From the NCBI RefSeq assembly GCF_000003815.2, contig NC_049985.1, positions 15,536,162 through 15,585,765 on the forward strand: 49,604 nt of DNA, read 5' to 3'. Under the pieces are notes generated by a model that was not told the origin of the DNA, did no database searches, and saw only the letters and a program-made list of their open reading frames with translations. A program made the translations under genes and the position numbers. The stretch comes from Branchiostoma floridae (Eukaryota; Chordata; Leptocardii; Amphioxiformes; Branchiostomatidae). This document shows, piece by piece, positions 29,901 through 40,500 of the stretch (position 1 is the first letter of the stretch; each line of letters opens with the position of its first letter).

Positions 29901-32900
29901 AAACTACAAAACTAAGTGACCACCCCCATACCAAGAGTTCCCCTACCCCCCACCGTGTCAGTCTCCTCAGCTAATTGAAGTTTTCCACGAAACCAGACGA
30001 AGAAAATGGAGGTTGCTATTGTTTTATACATTACAGGCATGTTCCAGAGAGGCACAGCCATGCGGCGCTCCCTAAAACAGCAGAAGAATCGAGAGAGAAA
30101 CTTGTCCCCAGTGCAACGTTCCAGCGTTGACAGTTCCTCAATGTCGGGAAGTCCCAAGGAAACCAGCATGCTGTACAGTGCAGGTAGGTTGTTTTAGCAT
30201 TTGTCTATTTAGAAAATACTCAAACTAGCCCCTGGTCACTTTTCATTAAGGTCATTAGGGAAGATTGTCATGGAAAATATGATTACATGAATGAATGAAA
30301 TCCTAAAAGTCTGTAAATACATAGTCCTTATACGTATACATAGTGTTGCAAAATAAATTGCATGATGACAGTTGGTGAATGGCCTTCTGTTCGTTTGGGT
30401 GTAGGCCTAGTTAGGCCGGACACAACGAAAAAAAATGACAAAATAGAAAGCCCGATAAAAACGACTAAAAAAACGTTAAAAAACAGCCGGAGCCTAAACC
30501 TCTGCTTGGAGAGTATGTCACTGAAGGTATGACAGTTCAACAGGTCCGTCACGGTCCGTGTATTGCAAGTTCTTGATTTCAAACTGAAATATCAGCATCT
30601 TTATTTTGTGTACATGCAGACATGAGCTAAGCCCTCCTTCTTTCCCTATTTCAGGAAGTGTTGAAGTTATTGACCTTGACAACACAGGTCTGCCTGGTCC
30701 CCCCAAGGTCATCTCAGCCCCCCCACTGATGCTGGATGAACTGCCAGCCATGACAGAACCGATGGACATCTATGCAGAGAACCCTAGGGGCGACCCTCCC
30801 CGCAAAAAGGGCGGGGCTGACACTGGTTACCATAGCACCGAGACCTCTCCCAAAGATCAGGCATGTCACCCTCACATGTTAAACTCCAAAGTAGGAAATG
30901 TTAAAGTAATCTACTGCAGTATAAAACATTTTTTTTTGTTTATCCCTGAAAAACATTGGGAAAGCCTTCAGAAAAAAATTGATTGTTATGGCTGACAATA
31001 ATCTTTTTTATTGATAACACCAACTGCCTAAGTATGACTTCATACAAATAATGCTGAAGACATGTAGCTTACCTACTGTAGAACTTGCTGCACACTTCAT
31101 ACATACTGTAAATCATAAAGCTTTTGCGTGGTTTGATGTTCACAGTTTTTGCTGTTACCTCCTTACCTCGAACGTAAAACCAACACAGACATGTTTGTTC
31201 TTTGTCTAGTGTGTAGTACTGTACATTGCATTGATTGCATATACATGTACAATAAATACACTATCATTTCAACTTCTTAAAACCACCACAAACACTCAAT
31301 CTTCTACTTACCATGAAATTAAGATCCCACAAATTTAAAGCAATTTACAGTAAACTTACCGGTACCATGTTTTTCCAGGTATCCCTGAAACATCGAGTGG
31401 AGAGCCTGGAAGGCCGGATGAAAGTGATGGAGGAGAAACTGGAAACCGTGGTTCAGACTTCGTACAAGAACATCCAGGGAGAAAATGCGCCCCCTACCGG
31501 CTTTACCCTAACACCAGAGCAGGTGGAGTCTATCCTGGGACGACTGCTGCTGGTAGAGAACAGACTGCGTATTGTCGAGGCTAAGGTACACATTTCTTAT
31601 TGCAGGATGGCTTAAATCCTTACATTTGCTTTATAACTCAGGTTTTCAGGTTTGAAAGGGGTCTTAGTGCAGTCAATCAGATTTCTTGACAAGTAATAGA
31701 ATTCTTTGGTTGCAAATCAATCTAAAAACTCTGATGACTACTATGTATAGTGGAATATTAAGAATGGTTGCTGTGTAATAGTTGGCAGATCACAACATAG
31801 CAAAGTTGTGCTATACACCGTCTTTTTGAGATTGACTAGCTTGTGAACATATACATGAGCATACCATATACAAGCCTAACTAAAATAACTGTAATATCAC
31901 AATTGTGATTCTTTGTAGAATCAGGCGTCATCGGCTGGGGAGAGTACCTCAAAGGTGGTGCTGCCACAGGGTTTACCAACTGGTATGTCATTTTCTGTTG
32001 AGTGGACTGTTACACATATGTTGTACATAACACATTGAAGAACTGATATACTAGTACTACTATTATTACTAGTATGGCTATTACTTGTATCAAGACCAGT
32101 TAGACTCTTTGTCTTCTTTGTTCTATTTGTACATTGTAGTGGGTTGTATGCCAAATTACCATGTATATCTGCCATCTTTACCTTNNNNNNNNNNNNNNNN
32201 NNNNNNNNNNNNNNNNNNNNNNNNNNNNNNNNNNNNNNNNNNNNNNNNNNNNNNNNNNNNNNNNNNNNNNNNNNNNNNNNNNNNNNNNNNNNNNNNNNNN
32301 NNNNNNNNNNNNNNNNNNNNNNNNNNNNNNNNNNNNNNNNNNNNNNNNNNNNNNNNNNNNNNNNNNNNNNNNNNNNNNNNNNNNNNNNNNNNNNNNNNNN
32401 NNNNNNNNNNNNNNNNNNNNNNNNNNNNNNNNNNNNNNTTTGTCATTGTAGTGGGTTGTATGCCAAATTACCATGTATATCTGCCATCTTTACCTTCACC
32501 AAGAAGGTTGTTTTTGGTGCTGTTTGTGATTGGGTGTGTTTGTAAACAAATTGTATGTTTGTCTGTGGAGATCATAACTCAATAAGCCATTGAACTTGAA
32601 GGACATTTATGGACATTAGATTTGAAGTTGGGCCTCCTAGCTTTCTACAGAACGTCCTGTTTTGATATCTTTTCTACCCTTCCATTTGCTTCAATTTTTT
32701 TTACATTTGTCCATCTTGTAAACTTAGATGGTTGCTCCATTCTGAACAACCTGAACTCACCCAGCTCTCAGCCAGCCAAGACCTTGACCTTTGACCCCTT
32801 GGACCTCAGCACAAAGAGCCCAGTGTCCTCCCCGCCCCGTAAGATGACGAATGATGGCCAGCCTGGGTCCACACCATCTGCACATGTGGCCCCCTTCCAG

Positions 32901-35566
32901 GTAAGAGGAAGTTACCATTGTTTGTATGTATGTGTTACATATCAGGGTTGTAGCCAGTCTGAAATCATTTTCCGTCACATCAATTTTGAATGGAAATCCC
33001 ATCAAGCACCGAAAGCACGAGACGTCGCATGACGTTCCTAGGAGGGTCTCCTGAATTTTTTGCCGGCTATGAGACGGGAGAAGCGGTTGCATGGATGGAT
33101 GGATGGATCGGTCACTTTAACCAAATAGCCCTTCTATACGTGCTATTGCGTAATCGAGCCAGCGTGGCCGAGCGGTCTACAGCATGGTACCTATCTTCCG
33201 TAGATCGTAGGTTCGAACCTCACTTGCTAAATTTTTTTTGTGTTAGTTTTCTTTGTTAGACAAATCTCAATCTCATGTAGTGTTTTTTTGATAGAAGAAA
33301 GACCAATTCAGTAATTCGATGTTTAAAAACTCTTTTTTCGTGTAATTTTGTTTAACATCCAGGCTACGCACCGGCCAGCTTTTTTCAGAAGCTTTCTTGT
33401 TTATATCTAGACCCCCTGAAACGCTATTTTCTGCATTTTGAAGTGCACATTTTGCTGGTAGAGTAAGCTGTTCAACAGCATATGCTTTGGGGAAGAGTTA
33501 CACAAGGGTTTCAGATTTTTTATATCTTTACATATCAATTTTTGTCTGTCACAGGGGACGGAATGGGCAAAATCTTTTCCGTCCCCAAGTGCAGATTTTC
33601 GTCAAAGGACGGACGGACGGGTGCTGGCTACAACCCTGTTACATATGGGTAATTTCAAGTCCTAGCCATCCACTGTGCCTCTGATGTTGTTTTTGCTTGC
33701 ATACAGTTTGATGACTATAGTGAAGGGGAGAGTAAGTGACATAGATTCTTTTATTTTGGGAGAGATGTCTTTGGTTACCAATGGGTTAATCTGAAAATGT
33801 CACACTGTTGCACAGTGTTTGCCTTTGTCTTTTTACTTTTAGTTGCTTTGGACCCCAGTACATCACACACATGCCCATTTACAAATGTAGCATCAATAGT
33901 GAAAAAAGAGTAGTGCAAATTTGCTACTCACAGCAAAACCCACAAGTCTTTTTGTCTTTTCATATTTGTGCATACAATGTAAATGCAGAAATGTTTGTGG
34001 TGGTTTTATGTTCACGGTTTTTGCGAGGCAGTCTTAAACTACCGAGAACATTTTTCCATTACAGCATGTGACTACAGTGTATGGCACTACTTGAAACTGA
34101 ACTTGAAACCACCGGGAACACTCCACTTTCAGGCTAGCACAAAATTGAATTCCTACAAACTTAAATGCATTTAATTTTACAGTATTGTGCTTTATTTGAA
34201 TTATACTGTCAATGGAAGCACGATGTAAACCCTTTCTTTTGAGTGGTACCTATGAGGATTCTAGTTAAGCGGAGATTCCGAGCGAGCTCGCCAGAGTGAG
34301 TGAGTGTGTATGAGGACTATTTTCATGCATCTTTTTTTTTTCTGTCACAGTTTGAGAACAAGCAGACGGAGGAGAAGATGGCAAAGCTGGAGAAGATGTA
34401 GGTACTTTCTGTCAGGAAAAATACTCAGGTAGCTGTGTGCATGCTATCATAGTTTCCCTTCTCAAGATCTTGCGTCCCATTTACTGCATGCAGGGCCATT
34501 CTTATGCATGTTCTTAACTTAATCATAGAATACAGATATATAGGCGCTTTTGTGTAACTTCCTAGTTGTTTTCATTTAGCTAATCCCAAGAAGCTGTTTT
34601 GATGTGGTTGCTAGAAGAAAAAAATTGAATTATTGTCAAATCGACTTCAAGTGAGCTCATAGTGACATACTGGTACTTGTATCACACCTGAGGAGCATTT
34701 TGTACTTAATTCTTTGTTACACATATTAATGGTTATGTTATTCAACTGCTTTCCCTTACATGCACTTACATCCTAGAACTTTTCTCNNNNNNNNNNNNNN
34801 NNNNNNNNNNNNNNNNNNNNNNNNNNNNNNNNNNNNNNNNNNNNNNNNNNNNNNNNNNNNNNNNNNNNNNNNNNNNNNNNNNNNNNTTTGATGTGGTTGC
34901 TAGAAGAAAAAAATTGAATAATTGTCAAATCGACTTCAAGTGAGCTCATAGTGACATACTGGTACTTGTATCACACCTGAGGAGCATTTTGTACTTAATT
35001 CTTTGTTACACATATTAATGGTTATGTTATTCAAATGCTTTCCCTTACATGCACTTACATCCTAGAACTTTTCTCTGTGAACTGTATGTTTGCCTTCTGA
35101 ATGACTGCATGATACTTCATTTAATATATATAGATCTTGTGATAATGCATTGCTACCATCTACAAACCTAGTTTAAAACACCCTTCATCATTCGACTCTG
35201 GTTTCTGACTACGCATTAGAGATGATACTGTAAATGCAGACACTTTCGCTGTGGTTTGATGTTCGCGGTTTTCGCGGCGGCCTCTTCACTGCGAATTTAA
35301 AGCAATTTTTCTATATTAGTAAGAGACTACAGTGCATGGTGCTACTGCAAAATTAAAACCACCATGAAAAGTCCATTTTCCCGCTACCGCGAAATTATAT
35401 CTCCACGAAATTAAATCTCTGCGAAATTAAATGCATTTAGTTTTACAGTACTGCATTGCTAGCTATACCTTTCTATTGATGCCTAGGTCCAAATGTTCCC
35501 TGTCCTAGGTTTGAGGAAACCATGTCCTTGCTGAAGAAGAGTCATGATCCATCCAACAATTCCTGA
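26914..35566 (+). CDS. CEP44: Centrosomal protein 44 (CEP44) ortholog
   Basis: Coding exons are 26914-27005, 28126-28273, 29369-29549, 30037-30183, 30655-30860 (or to 30890), 31379-31585, 31919-31982, 32728-32900, 34351-34397 and 35509-35566, giving about 440-450 residues (human about 390). The N-terminal CEP44 domain spans roughly residues 1-130, from MAATGDLKNNIHKLL through KYPMELDYQG and FVEGVYKVLRDVFQYK to KFLNAGFAEHKVILAYDVL. Next comes a basic, Ser-rich stretch. A coiled coil follows at about 260-325 (VSLKHRVESLEGRMKVMEEK), then a Pro/Ser segment and a short Lys/Glu-rich end. CEP44 localises to centrioles and supports their integrity and conversion to centrosomes. Exon 5 needs either a GC donor (GATCAG then GCATGT) or the weaker GT 30 bases on; both keep phase. 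An optional exon at 33707-33739 would give an early stop. Confidence 0.92.
27418..27480. repeat. SINE-tail-like fragment in CEP44 intron
   Basis: AGGAAAGTCGTGTAAAGTGC, CTTTCCCAATGGCACAAGA and GGGGTTTGAAC resemble the conserved 3' parts of animal SINEs and match 11784-11832. Boundaries are not defined. Confidence 0.4.
28300..28549 (-). mobile_element. 5S rRNA-derived SINE in CEP44 intron
   Basis: On the minus strand 28549-28434 is plainly 5S rRNA-like: it begins GCTACGGCTGTGTGGCAC, contains ATCTCGGAAGTTAAGCAA and TAGGTGGGAGACC, and closes with GGATGCTGTAGC. These are the start, the box A region, the box C region and the end of 5S rRNA, but with too many changes to be a working gene. A further body of about 130 bp (GGGACGTAAAACGGGGGTCC, TGTGCTCGAGG) follows on the minus strand, as in 5S-headed (SINE3-type) elements. 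The lower boundary is approximate. Confidence 0.78.
29180..29225 (-). repeat. Likely retroposon 3' tail in CEP44 intron
   Basis: A TAA trinucleotide run followed by AGCCTTTATTGCACATTC looks, on the minus strand, like a retroposon end (GTGCAATAAAGGCT plus an ATT repeat). The rest of the element is not recognisable. Confidence 0.4.
30428..30515. mobile_element. Half-copy of the 7656-7865 fold-back MITE in CEP44 intron
   Basis: ATGACAAAATAGAAAGCCCG, TAAAAACGACTAAAAAAACG and CCTCTGCTTGGAGAGTA match the right arm of the promoter MITE of gene B. The opposite arm is missing. Confidence 0.75.
31105..31351. mobile_element. ACTGTAAAT-ended MITE, copy 1 (diverged)
   Basis: It begins ACTGTAAATCATAAAGC and ends ATTTACAGT. 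Inside are TTTGATGTTCACAGTTTTTG and AAAACCACCACAAACACTC, the internal signature of the family seen also at 33975, 35227, 40262 and 41258. It lies in CEP44 intron 5-6. Confidence 0.65.
32132..32496. other. Assembly gap (32185-32438) with 53-bp identical flanks
   Basis: The 53 bp before the gap (CATTGTAGTGGGTTGTATGC onward) recur without change directly after it at 32444-32496. A gap between identical ends inside an intron is most simply a mis-joined pair of haplotypes or a tandem duplication collapsed by the assembler. Confidence 0.85.
32943..33638. mobile_element. Nonautonomous hAT element (696 bp) in CEP44 intron
   Basis: The inverted termini are CAGGGTTGTAGCCAG at 32943-32957 and its complement at 33624-33638. 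An exact 8-bp target duplication, TTACATAT, stands at 32935-32942 and 33639-33646. CAGGG ends with 8-bp duplications are typical of hAT elements. There is no transposase; the interior holds a tRNA-like sequence at 33157-33229 and short GGAT and GGAC runs. Confidence 0.92.
33157..33229 (+). other. tRNA-like sequence inside the hAT element
   Basis: Box A-like TGGCCGAGCGG at 33165-33175 and box B-like GGTTCGAACCT at 33210-33220 are correctly ordered and spaced, and a T run at 33232-33239 could end pol III transcription. The acceptor arms do not pair, so this is a tRNA-derived sequence of Ser/Leu-type head rather than a tRNA gene. Confidence 0.65.
33707..33739 (+). other. Possible alternative terminal exon of CEP44
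   Basis: After an acceptor (TTGCATACAG) the frame-matching reading is FDDYSEGESK then TGA. Splicing exon 32728-32900 directly to 34351 also keeps phase and gives a longer end, so this piece is optional, or a cryptic exon. Confidence 0.35.
33975..34183. mobile_element. ACTGTAAAT-ended MITE, copy 2
   Basis: Contains TGTAAATGCAGAAATGTTTG and GGTGGTTTTATGTTCACGG at the left and CTTAAATGCATTTAATTTTA then CAGT at the right, in the last large introns of CEP44. The first bases of the left end have decayed. Confidence 0.7.
34598..35075. other. Assembly gap (34787-34886) with 189-bp duplicated flanks
   Basis: 34598-34786 and 34887-35075 are the same sequence apart from two substitutions (TTATTG against ATAATTG context, and CAACTGC against CAAATGC). 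This looks like two alleles placed side by side across a gap of exactly 100 N, with about 1% divergence. Confidence 0.9.
35227..35449. mobile_element. ACTGTAAAT-ended MITE, copy 3
   Basis: It begins ACTGTAAATGCAGACACTTT and ends TTTACAGT; CGCGGTTTTCGCGGC and CGCGAAATTA blocks lie inside. It sits in the last intron of CEP44, about 60 bp before the final exon, and is the most GC-rich copy. Confidence 0.75.
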
Positions 35567-36488
35567 GCAGAGGCAAAACTGGAGACCATAGTACTGAATA
35601 TGCTGCCCTAGGAAATCATCAGTCATTGGAATCTTCTACCATGCCTTTCTCTGACTGTATTTCAAGCTCTCAAATGTGACAATCTGTTCATTTATATTCC
35701 AAGCTAGTTGTCTTTCTCACTTGGGTAAACACAAGTTGTGAATTGAAACGATGATTCATTAAGGGATCAATGCAATTAGAATGAATTAATAAATTAAATA
35801 GACATGTGATACGTGATAATGTCTTCATTATACTTGTAGACCTTAACTTTATTCTACTCAGAGAATGCTTAAATTACAAACTTCTAACATTACAGATGAT
35901 GAAAACTTAATCAAATAAATTGTTGCAAGTGATGTATGCTTCCCGAGATTTTTTTAGGTACATAAGCTTACCATAGTTACATATTAGTAATACAATGACA
36001 CATGCATGGACTGAAAAATACATTGTAAAATTGGTTGTTCACATTTACTTGAACGTGCTATATTTATTTATTCTATGTATGATGCAAATAAAGTTGATAT
36101 TTTTACAAGATTTGTTTTGAGTATTTGTCATTGTTAGAGTCTTTATCTTCAGTTTGCTAAGGTAGCGGATCATTAATAAATCTGCGTTGTTTATGGGGTT
36201 AGACAGCAAGGAGAAGGTTAAACTGTAGCTTGAGACAAGCGAAAGAAGAGTAAGCATACTGCTACAATGTATGCATCATGTAGTTCCATGACTTCATACC
36301 TTTGCAAGTTCCCCATATGTTAGATAGCCTTCGTGACTGATGAATTATGTTTCTGATTGTTCATGAAAATAAGATTCTAATTTGCTACCTAAATAACAAA
36401 TTGTTCAAATTATGAGTCTTATCCTATCAAAGGAAACTAATAATTGTAAAATATACAGCTGTAGAGTCTCCATTAACTGCATGTTAAC

Positions 36489-36940
36489 TTAAGGTATCAG
36501 AAGCAGGTAGCTGGCTTTGACGCATTAAAAAATATTGTAGGGTGCACTTTTGGAATACCAGAAACGGATACATTGTGTATGTTTGAGTTGAAGGTACAAG
36601 CCACAAAATATTAAAAAACAAAAAAATCCCGTCGGCGTATCTTCTTCTCACGCCCTCTTTGAAATGCCTCTCTGCGGAGGTCACAGAACTGCAGCCGCCT
36701 CACACTGGAAGGGCAGTTGCGTAATGGGGCGCATTTATACACGAAATAGAAAACTTTCACAATCCAAACCATACAGTCTCAGAGTCAACACCTTCCATGA
36801 CCACGCAGCACAGGTTATATCTGTCTGCCCCTCAAATAAGGCCTTTTACCTCTCCTTCAACAAGTTTATCCGTACTATTTTATGTAACCGCGTCATAGAC
36901 CCCGGGGATCGCGGATAAATACTGTGTTCTGCTACCTTAA
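36489..36940. mobile_element. Putative TTAA-flanked MITE
   Basis: The outermost bases are TTAAGGTATCAGAA at the left and TCTGCTACCTTAA at the right, inverted with one or two mismatches and with TTAA at both ends. TTAA is the target and duplication of piggyBac-type elements. Short frames inside on both strands match nothing known. Confidence 0.5.
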
Positions 36941-37007
36941 GCCTACAGATGTAGAGTACACCACTACAACCTATGGCTGTAGACTTCACCAATGTAAAGT
37001 CCTATAG

Positions 37008-37134
37008 AATACAACACAGTGTATTCCGTATCACCCGAGGTACCAGCCCAACCGCGGGAAGGATTGCCCGAAGGGTGATCCGACCCGCGGGAGGGCTGGG
37101 ACCAAGGGTGACGCAGAAATCACCGTGTTGTATT
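37008..37134. mobile_element. Fold-back MITE with AATACAACAC termini
   Basis: AATACAACACAGTGTATTCC at the left and the complement ending GTGTTGTATT at the right form imperfect arms of about 50 bp; the CCAGCCC and CCGCGGG blocks also pair. The terminus recurs at the end of the inverted copy near 39500. Confidence 0.7.
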
Positions 37135-37147
37135 TTATTTATGTCAT

Positions 37148-37270
37148 ACCCACCTGAGAAAACCCATGTTCAGAAGTTGAACAAATTTGGTGCCCTTGAA
37201 CAAAAAGTGTTACAACAATAATGTTCCAACGTCCGAATCTGGTATTCGAATTGCCAACCGTGCCGCACTC
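37148..37270. repeat. Inverted repeat partner 1 (with 39355-39495)
   Basis: CTGAGAAAACCCATGTTCAG, AGTTGAACAAATTT, GTTACAACAATAATGTTCCA and ATTCGAATTGCCAACCGTG occur in reverse complement at 39355-39495 with scattered indels. The pair brackets the last CWF19L2 exons. Confidence 0.75.
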
Positions 37271-37405
37271 CCCCCCTCAAAATGGTTCGATTTACTCTCG
37301 TATTAGTTATTCGATTACACATCTCGTATATACAAATTACAATGTAAGACTAAGAGAGACAGTAAGAAAACCCACACAAAAAGTTGCAGACCATTCAGTG
37401 TTTTC

Positions 37406-37411
37406 TTTATT
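37406..37411 (-). terminator. Poly(A) signal of CWF19L2 (AATAAA on the minus strand)
   Basis: TTTATT on the plus strand, about 145 nt beyond the stop codon, is the nearest canonical signal. Confidence 0.55.
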
Positions 37412-37554
37412 TGATAATCAGATCTTGGCTGTGGCTGCAGCAACTGAATTAGTCATTGATTAAAAAGCATGTACCATATTGCTTACATGTTTCTTTAGTA
37501 GACTTCACTCCTTTCACTTATTTTTCAATCCTTGATTGACTTCAATCACTCTAG

Positions 37555-40500
37555 TTAAACCTCCTTGCCAATGTTTTTGGTCCAGTCATACGGCTTCCAC
37601 TGCTCTGCAAATTTCAGGACTTTCTGGCGCTGGTCCTCGAAGCTCTCCTTGGGCGGCTTACGGAAGAACCTAGGCTCCAGGTCCAGCATTCCACCCAGGA
37701 TTTCCTAGTGGACAAAAACAGGCAAATGTCCTTCATAACCCAAATATCATAAGTTTGAAATATCTGTATCTGTGTAGCCGCTGGTACAGGGTTGGCCAAG
37801 TTTTCTGAAAGGCAGTGTCCTATCCGGCAAGCACATAGAAAATTACTTGCCCCGAATCAATTTTTCACTTGCCCAAAAATCAAATGTTACTGTTACAACT
37901 ACTACTTAGTATATGCATTTTCACTTCTAGCAATTAAATTCTCTGTTGTCCATTGCTTGATGTCATGACAATAAAAAGTAGCAAGTGTACCAAAAATGCA
38001 CTCAATCAATGGAAAAATCTTACTTGCCGATCGGAAAAGTGGTGTAGGTCATGCAATTGCCCGAACAGCACTTTCACTTGCCCTGGACAATAGGGCTAGT
38101 GGACTTGTCCAACCCTGTGGTATACCTGCCCTTCAGTGTAAGACAACAGCTTAAGGTTCCAGAGATTTTTCTACCATAACAAAATTGCATAGCAACTCAC
38201 ATAGCACATTCCAACCGTTTCCAACACTGTAAATAAGAGTCCTTTGAAATCCAAAACATTAAGAGAAGACCAAATCCCTACCCTGCCAAAGTAGTGGGGG
38301 AAGATCTGTTCATCTTCAATCACGTGGGCAAAACCACTCTGCATACCAAAGTCCACACTGAAGTAGGGCAGGCCCTTGGGTACCTGAAATAAAAGTGAAG
38401 TAACAATTTCTTGGAGAGAAATAAAAGATTTCATAATCAAGCTACCCTTGGTCAATAGAGCTTGAAGTTTGGCAGTTACATTCTTAGTTGAAGACCTTTC
38501 AATAAAACCATAGTGTTAAAGACCATTTTCTGTACACGTCTTCCAGAAATCATGACTTGCTTCAGAAGGTAAGAAGAATGTGACTGTTTCTTTGAGCAAT
38601 AAGCTGAAGTATACATGTATTACTCATGTGCAACTATAATAAGTGTAATAAACTCACTGCTTTTCTGACGTCTCGTCCCTTCAGGTCGATCAGTCGTTTA
38701 TTCTGGGCCCACTCCACATCTGCTTCCATAATGGCTTTCTGTGCAACAACAAAAAACACACTAGTTCATTGAAAGGATTGAAATGGCCCAGATACAGCAC
38801 ATTGAAGTGGATCTGATTTGCTGCAAATGCTGTCCTAAATGTAGTGTGCACATGTGGGACTCTGATGATTTCTTTCTATTTATCTATGACCAGTGTAGTG
38901 GCAAAGTCAACTGTCACCAACAACTACACACCTTTTAACCAATGACCATCACGATAATTCAGTTGCAATGTGTTGTCAGCCATGGACTGGAGTTGTATAG
39001 TAACAACAGAATTCATCATGGTTTCTGTTGGATGTTTGGTCAACTTTGCATCGGAATTTTGTCCATTGCAAACAAAATATTTTCCGCCACAACATTATGA
39101 ACACTACAGATGGAATATCATCCTTATATTCACAAACACGACCTTATATGATACGATGCTCTTTGTCGCTGTTGTCACATTTGCAGTTTTGTCACAAGTC
39201 CCAGACATTGGTAAATAGGTTTATGTCATACCTGTGACGCGAAAACGTTTGATATGGGTATTCCGGACCGTGTGATAACTTTCCGTATCACACAGGCTTG
39301 AAGTTTGTATCACACAGGCTTCCTTCGATTAAATTGAACCATTTCGAGCGGGCTGAGTGCGGCACAGTTGGCAATTCGAATACCTGATTCGGACGTTGGA
39401 ACATTGCTGTACTGTTGTAACACTTTTTATTCGAGGACAAGAAATTTGTTCAACTTCTGGCGCATTTCGCATCAAAACATAGGTTTTCTCAGGTGTTGTA
39501 TTCTATATCTATTTGTATTGTAGAGACTTGCTGAACCTTGAAATAGATTGGTGCCATGTCTCCCAGCTCCCTCGGGAGTGGAACACACTCGATGGCCGTG
39601 TGTCGGAACTGGTTCAGTCTCATGGCTGTCTCCATGAACACACAGTCCTGGTCATCGTCTGCCTGGAACATCTGAACAAGACATCTACGGAATGCCTGCA
39701 GGGGAAAAGGTGAAACTTGGAAGATCAAGTTTTCATAGTACATAAACCTGGCCTTGATTGTTAGATTATGTTTTAAGTTACATTAGTTGGATGTAAGTGT
39801 ATGAATGACAAGTATATTATTTTTTGTATGCAGCTGAAGACAAGGCAGAGCGTTAGGCAGGGCTATTTAATTTAGAGAGAGAAAAATGACAACAGGAAAA
39901 AGTAGCTATCTAGAAGGTATCTTTTACATTTCAATTAGCCATCAAGGCAAAAAGGGGACTACAAGATTAACTTTTCTATTGTAATTACAGTCTCTAGGTG
40001 ACAATCTAAAATTCGAATTTCAGAAAATATACTTTGCTTAAATTTGACACCTTTGTCCCTAGCTACCAGCATCTTGTGGTTGTCAAACCTAGTGCTAGTC
40101 TGTCTAACTCAAACTCAATAACTGTCTTTGTCAATGCTGTCCTTTTGTTCCTATTGTACTAGCTGTCTTTTAGTTATAGCTGTTCTATTGTCACAGCTGC
40201 CCTAGCTGTACTATTGCTTAGTGTCGCATTGTCATAGCTGTCCTTTTGTCATATTGGACATACTGTAAATGCAGAAATTTTTGCGGTGGATTAATGTTGA
40301 TTAATCTATTATGGTATTAGACTGTAGTCTATGGTGTTACCGCAAACTCAAAACCACCGCGAAAAGTCCCTTTTTCTGCTACCGCGGAATTAAATCCCCG
40401 CAAACTTAAATCCATTTACAGTATTGTCATATTTTCCTGGACTACCATTCCAGCTGTCCTGTTGTCAAAACTGTACTACTGCTCCAGCAGTCCTATTGTC

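Larger units (their letters stand above)
35567..37554. other. Convergent intergenic region CEP44-CWF19L2
   Basis: Starts with the CEP44 3' UTR. AATAAA at 36087-36092 is the best placed poly(A) signal; others stand at about 35789 and 35915. On the minus strand AATAAA (TTTATT at 37406-37411) lies about 145 nt after the CWF19L2 stop. Between them are a TTAA-flanked element (36489-36940) and a MITE (37008-37134). Open frames in these elements have no known domain. Confidence 0.65.

Noticed and set aside
32132-32496. LTRs of an element hidden by the gap
   Set aside because: The identical flanks are only 53 bp, lack TG/CA ends and abut the N-run; an ass­embly artefact is simpler.
33157-33229. Functional tRNA gene
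   Set aside because: Boxes A and B are present but the acceptor stem does not pair, and it lies wholly inside a hAT element.
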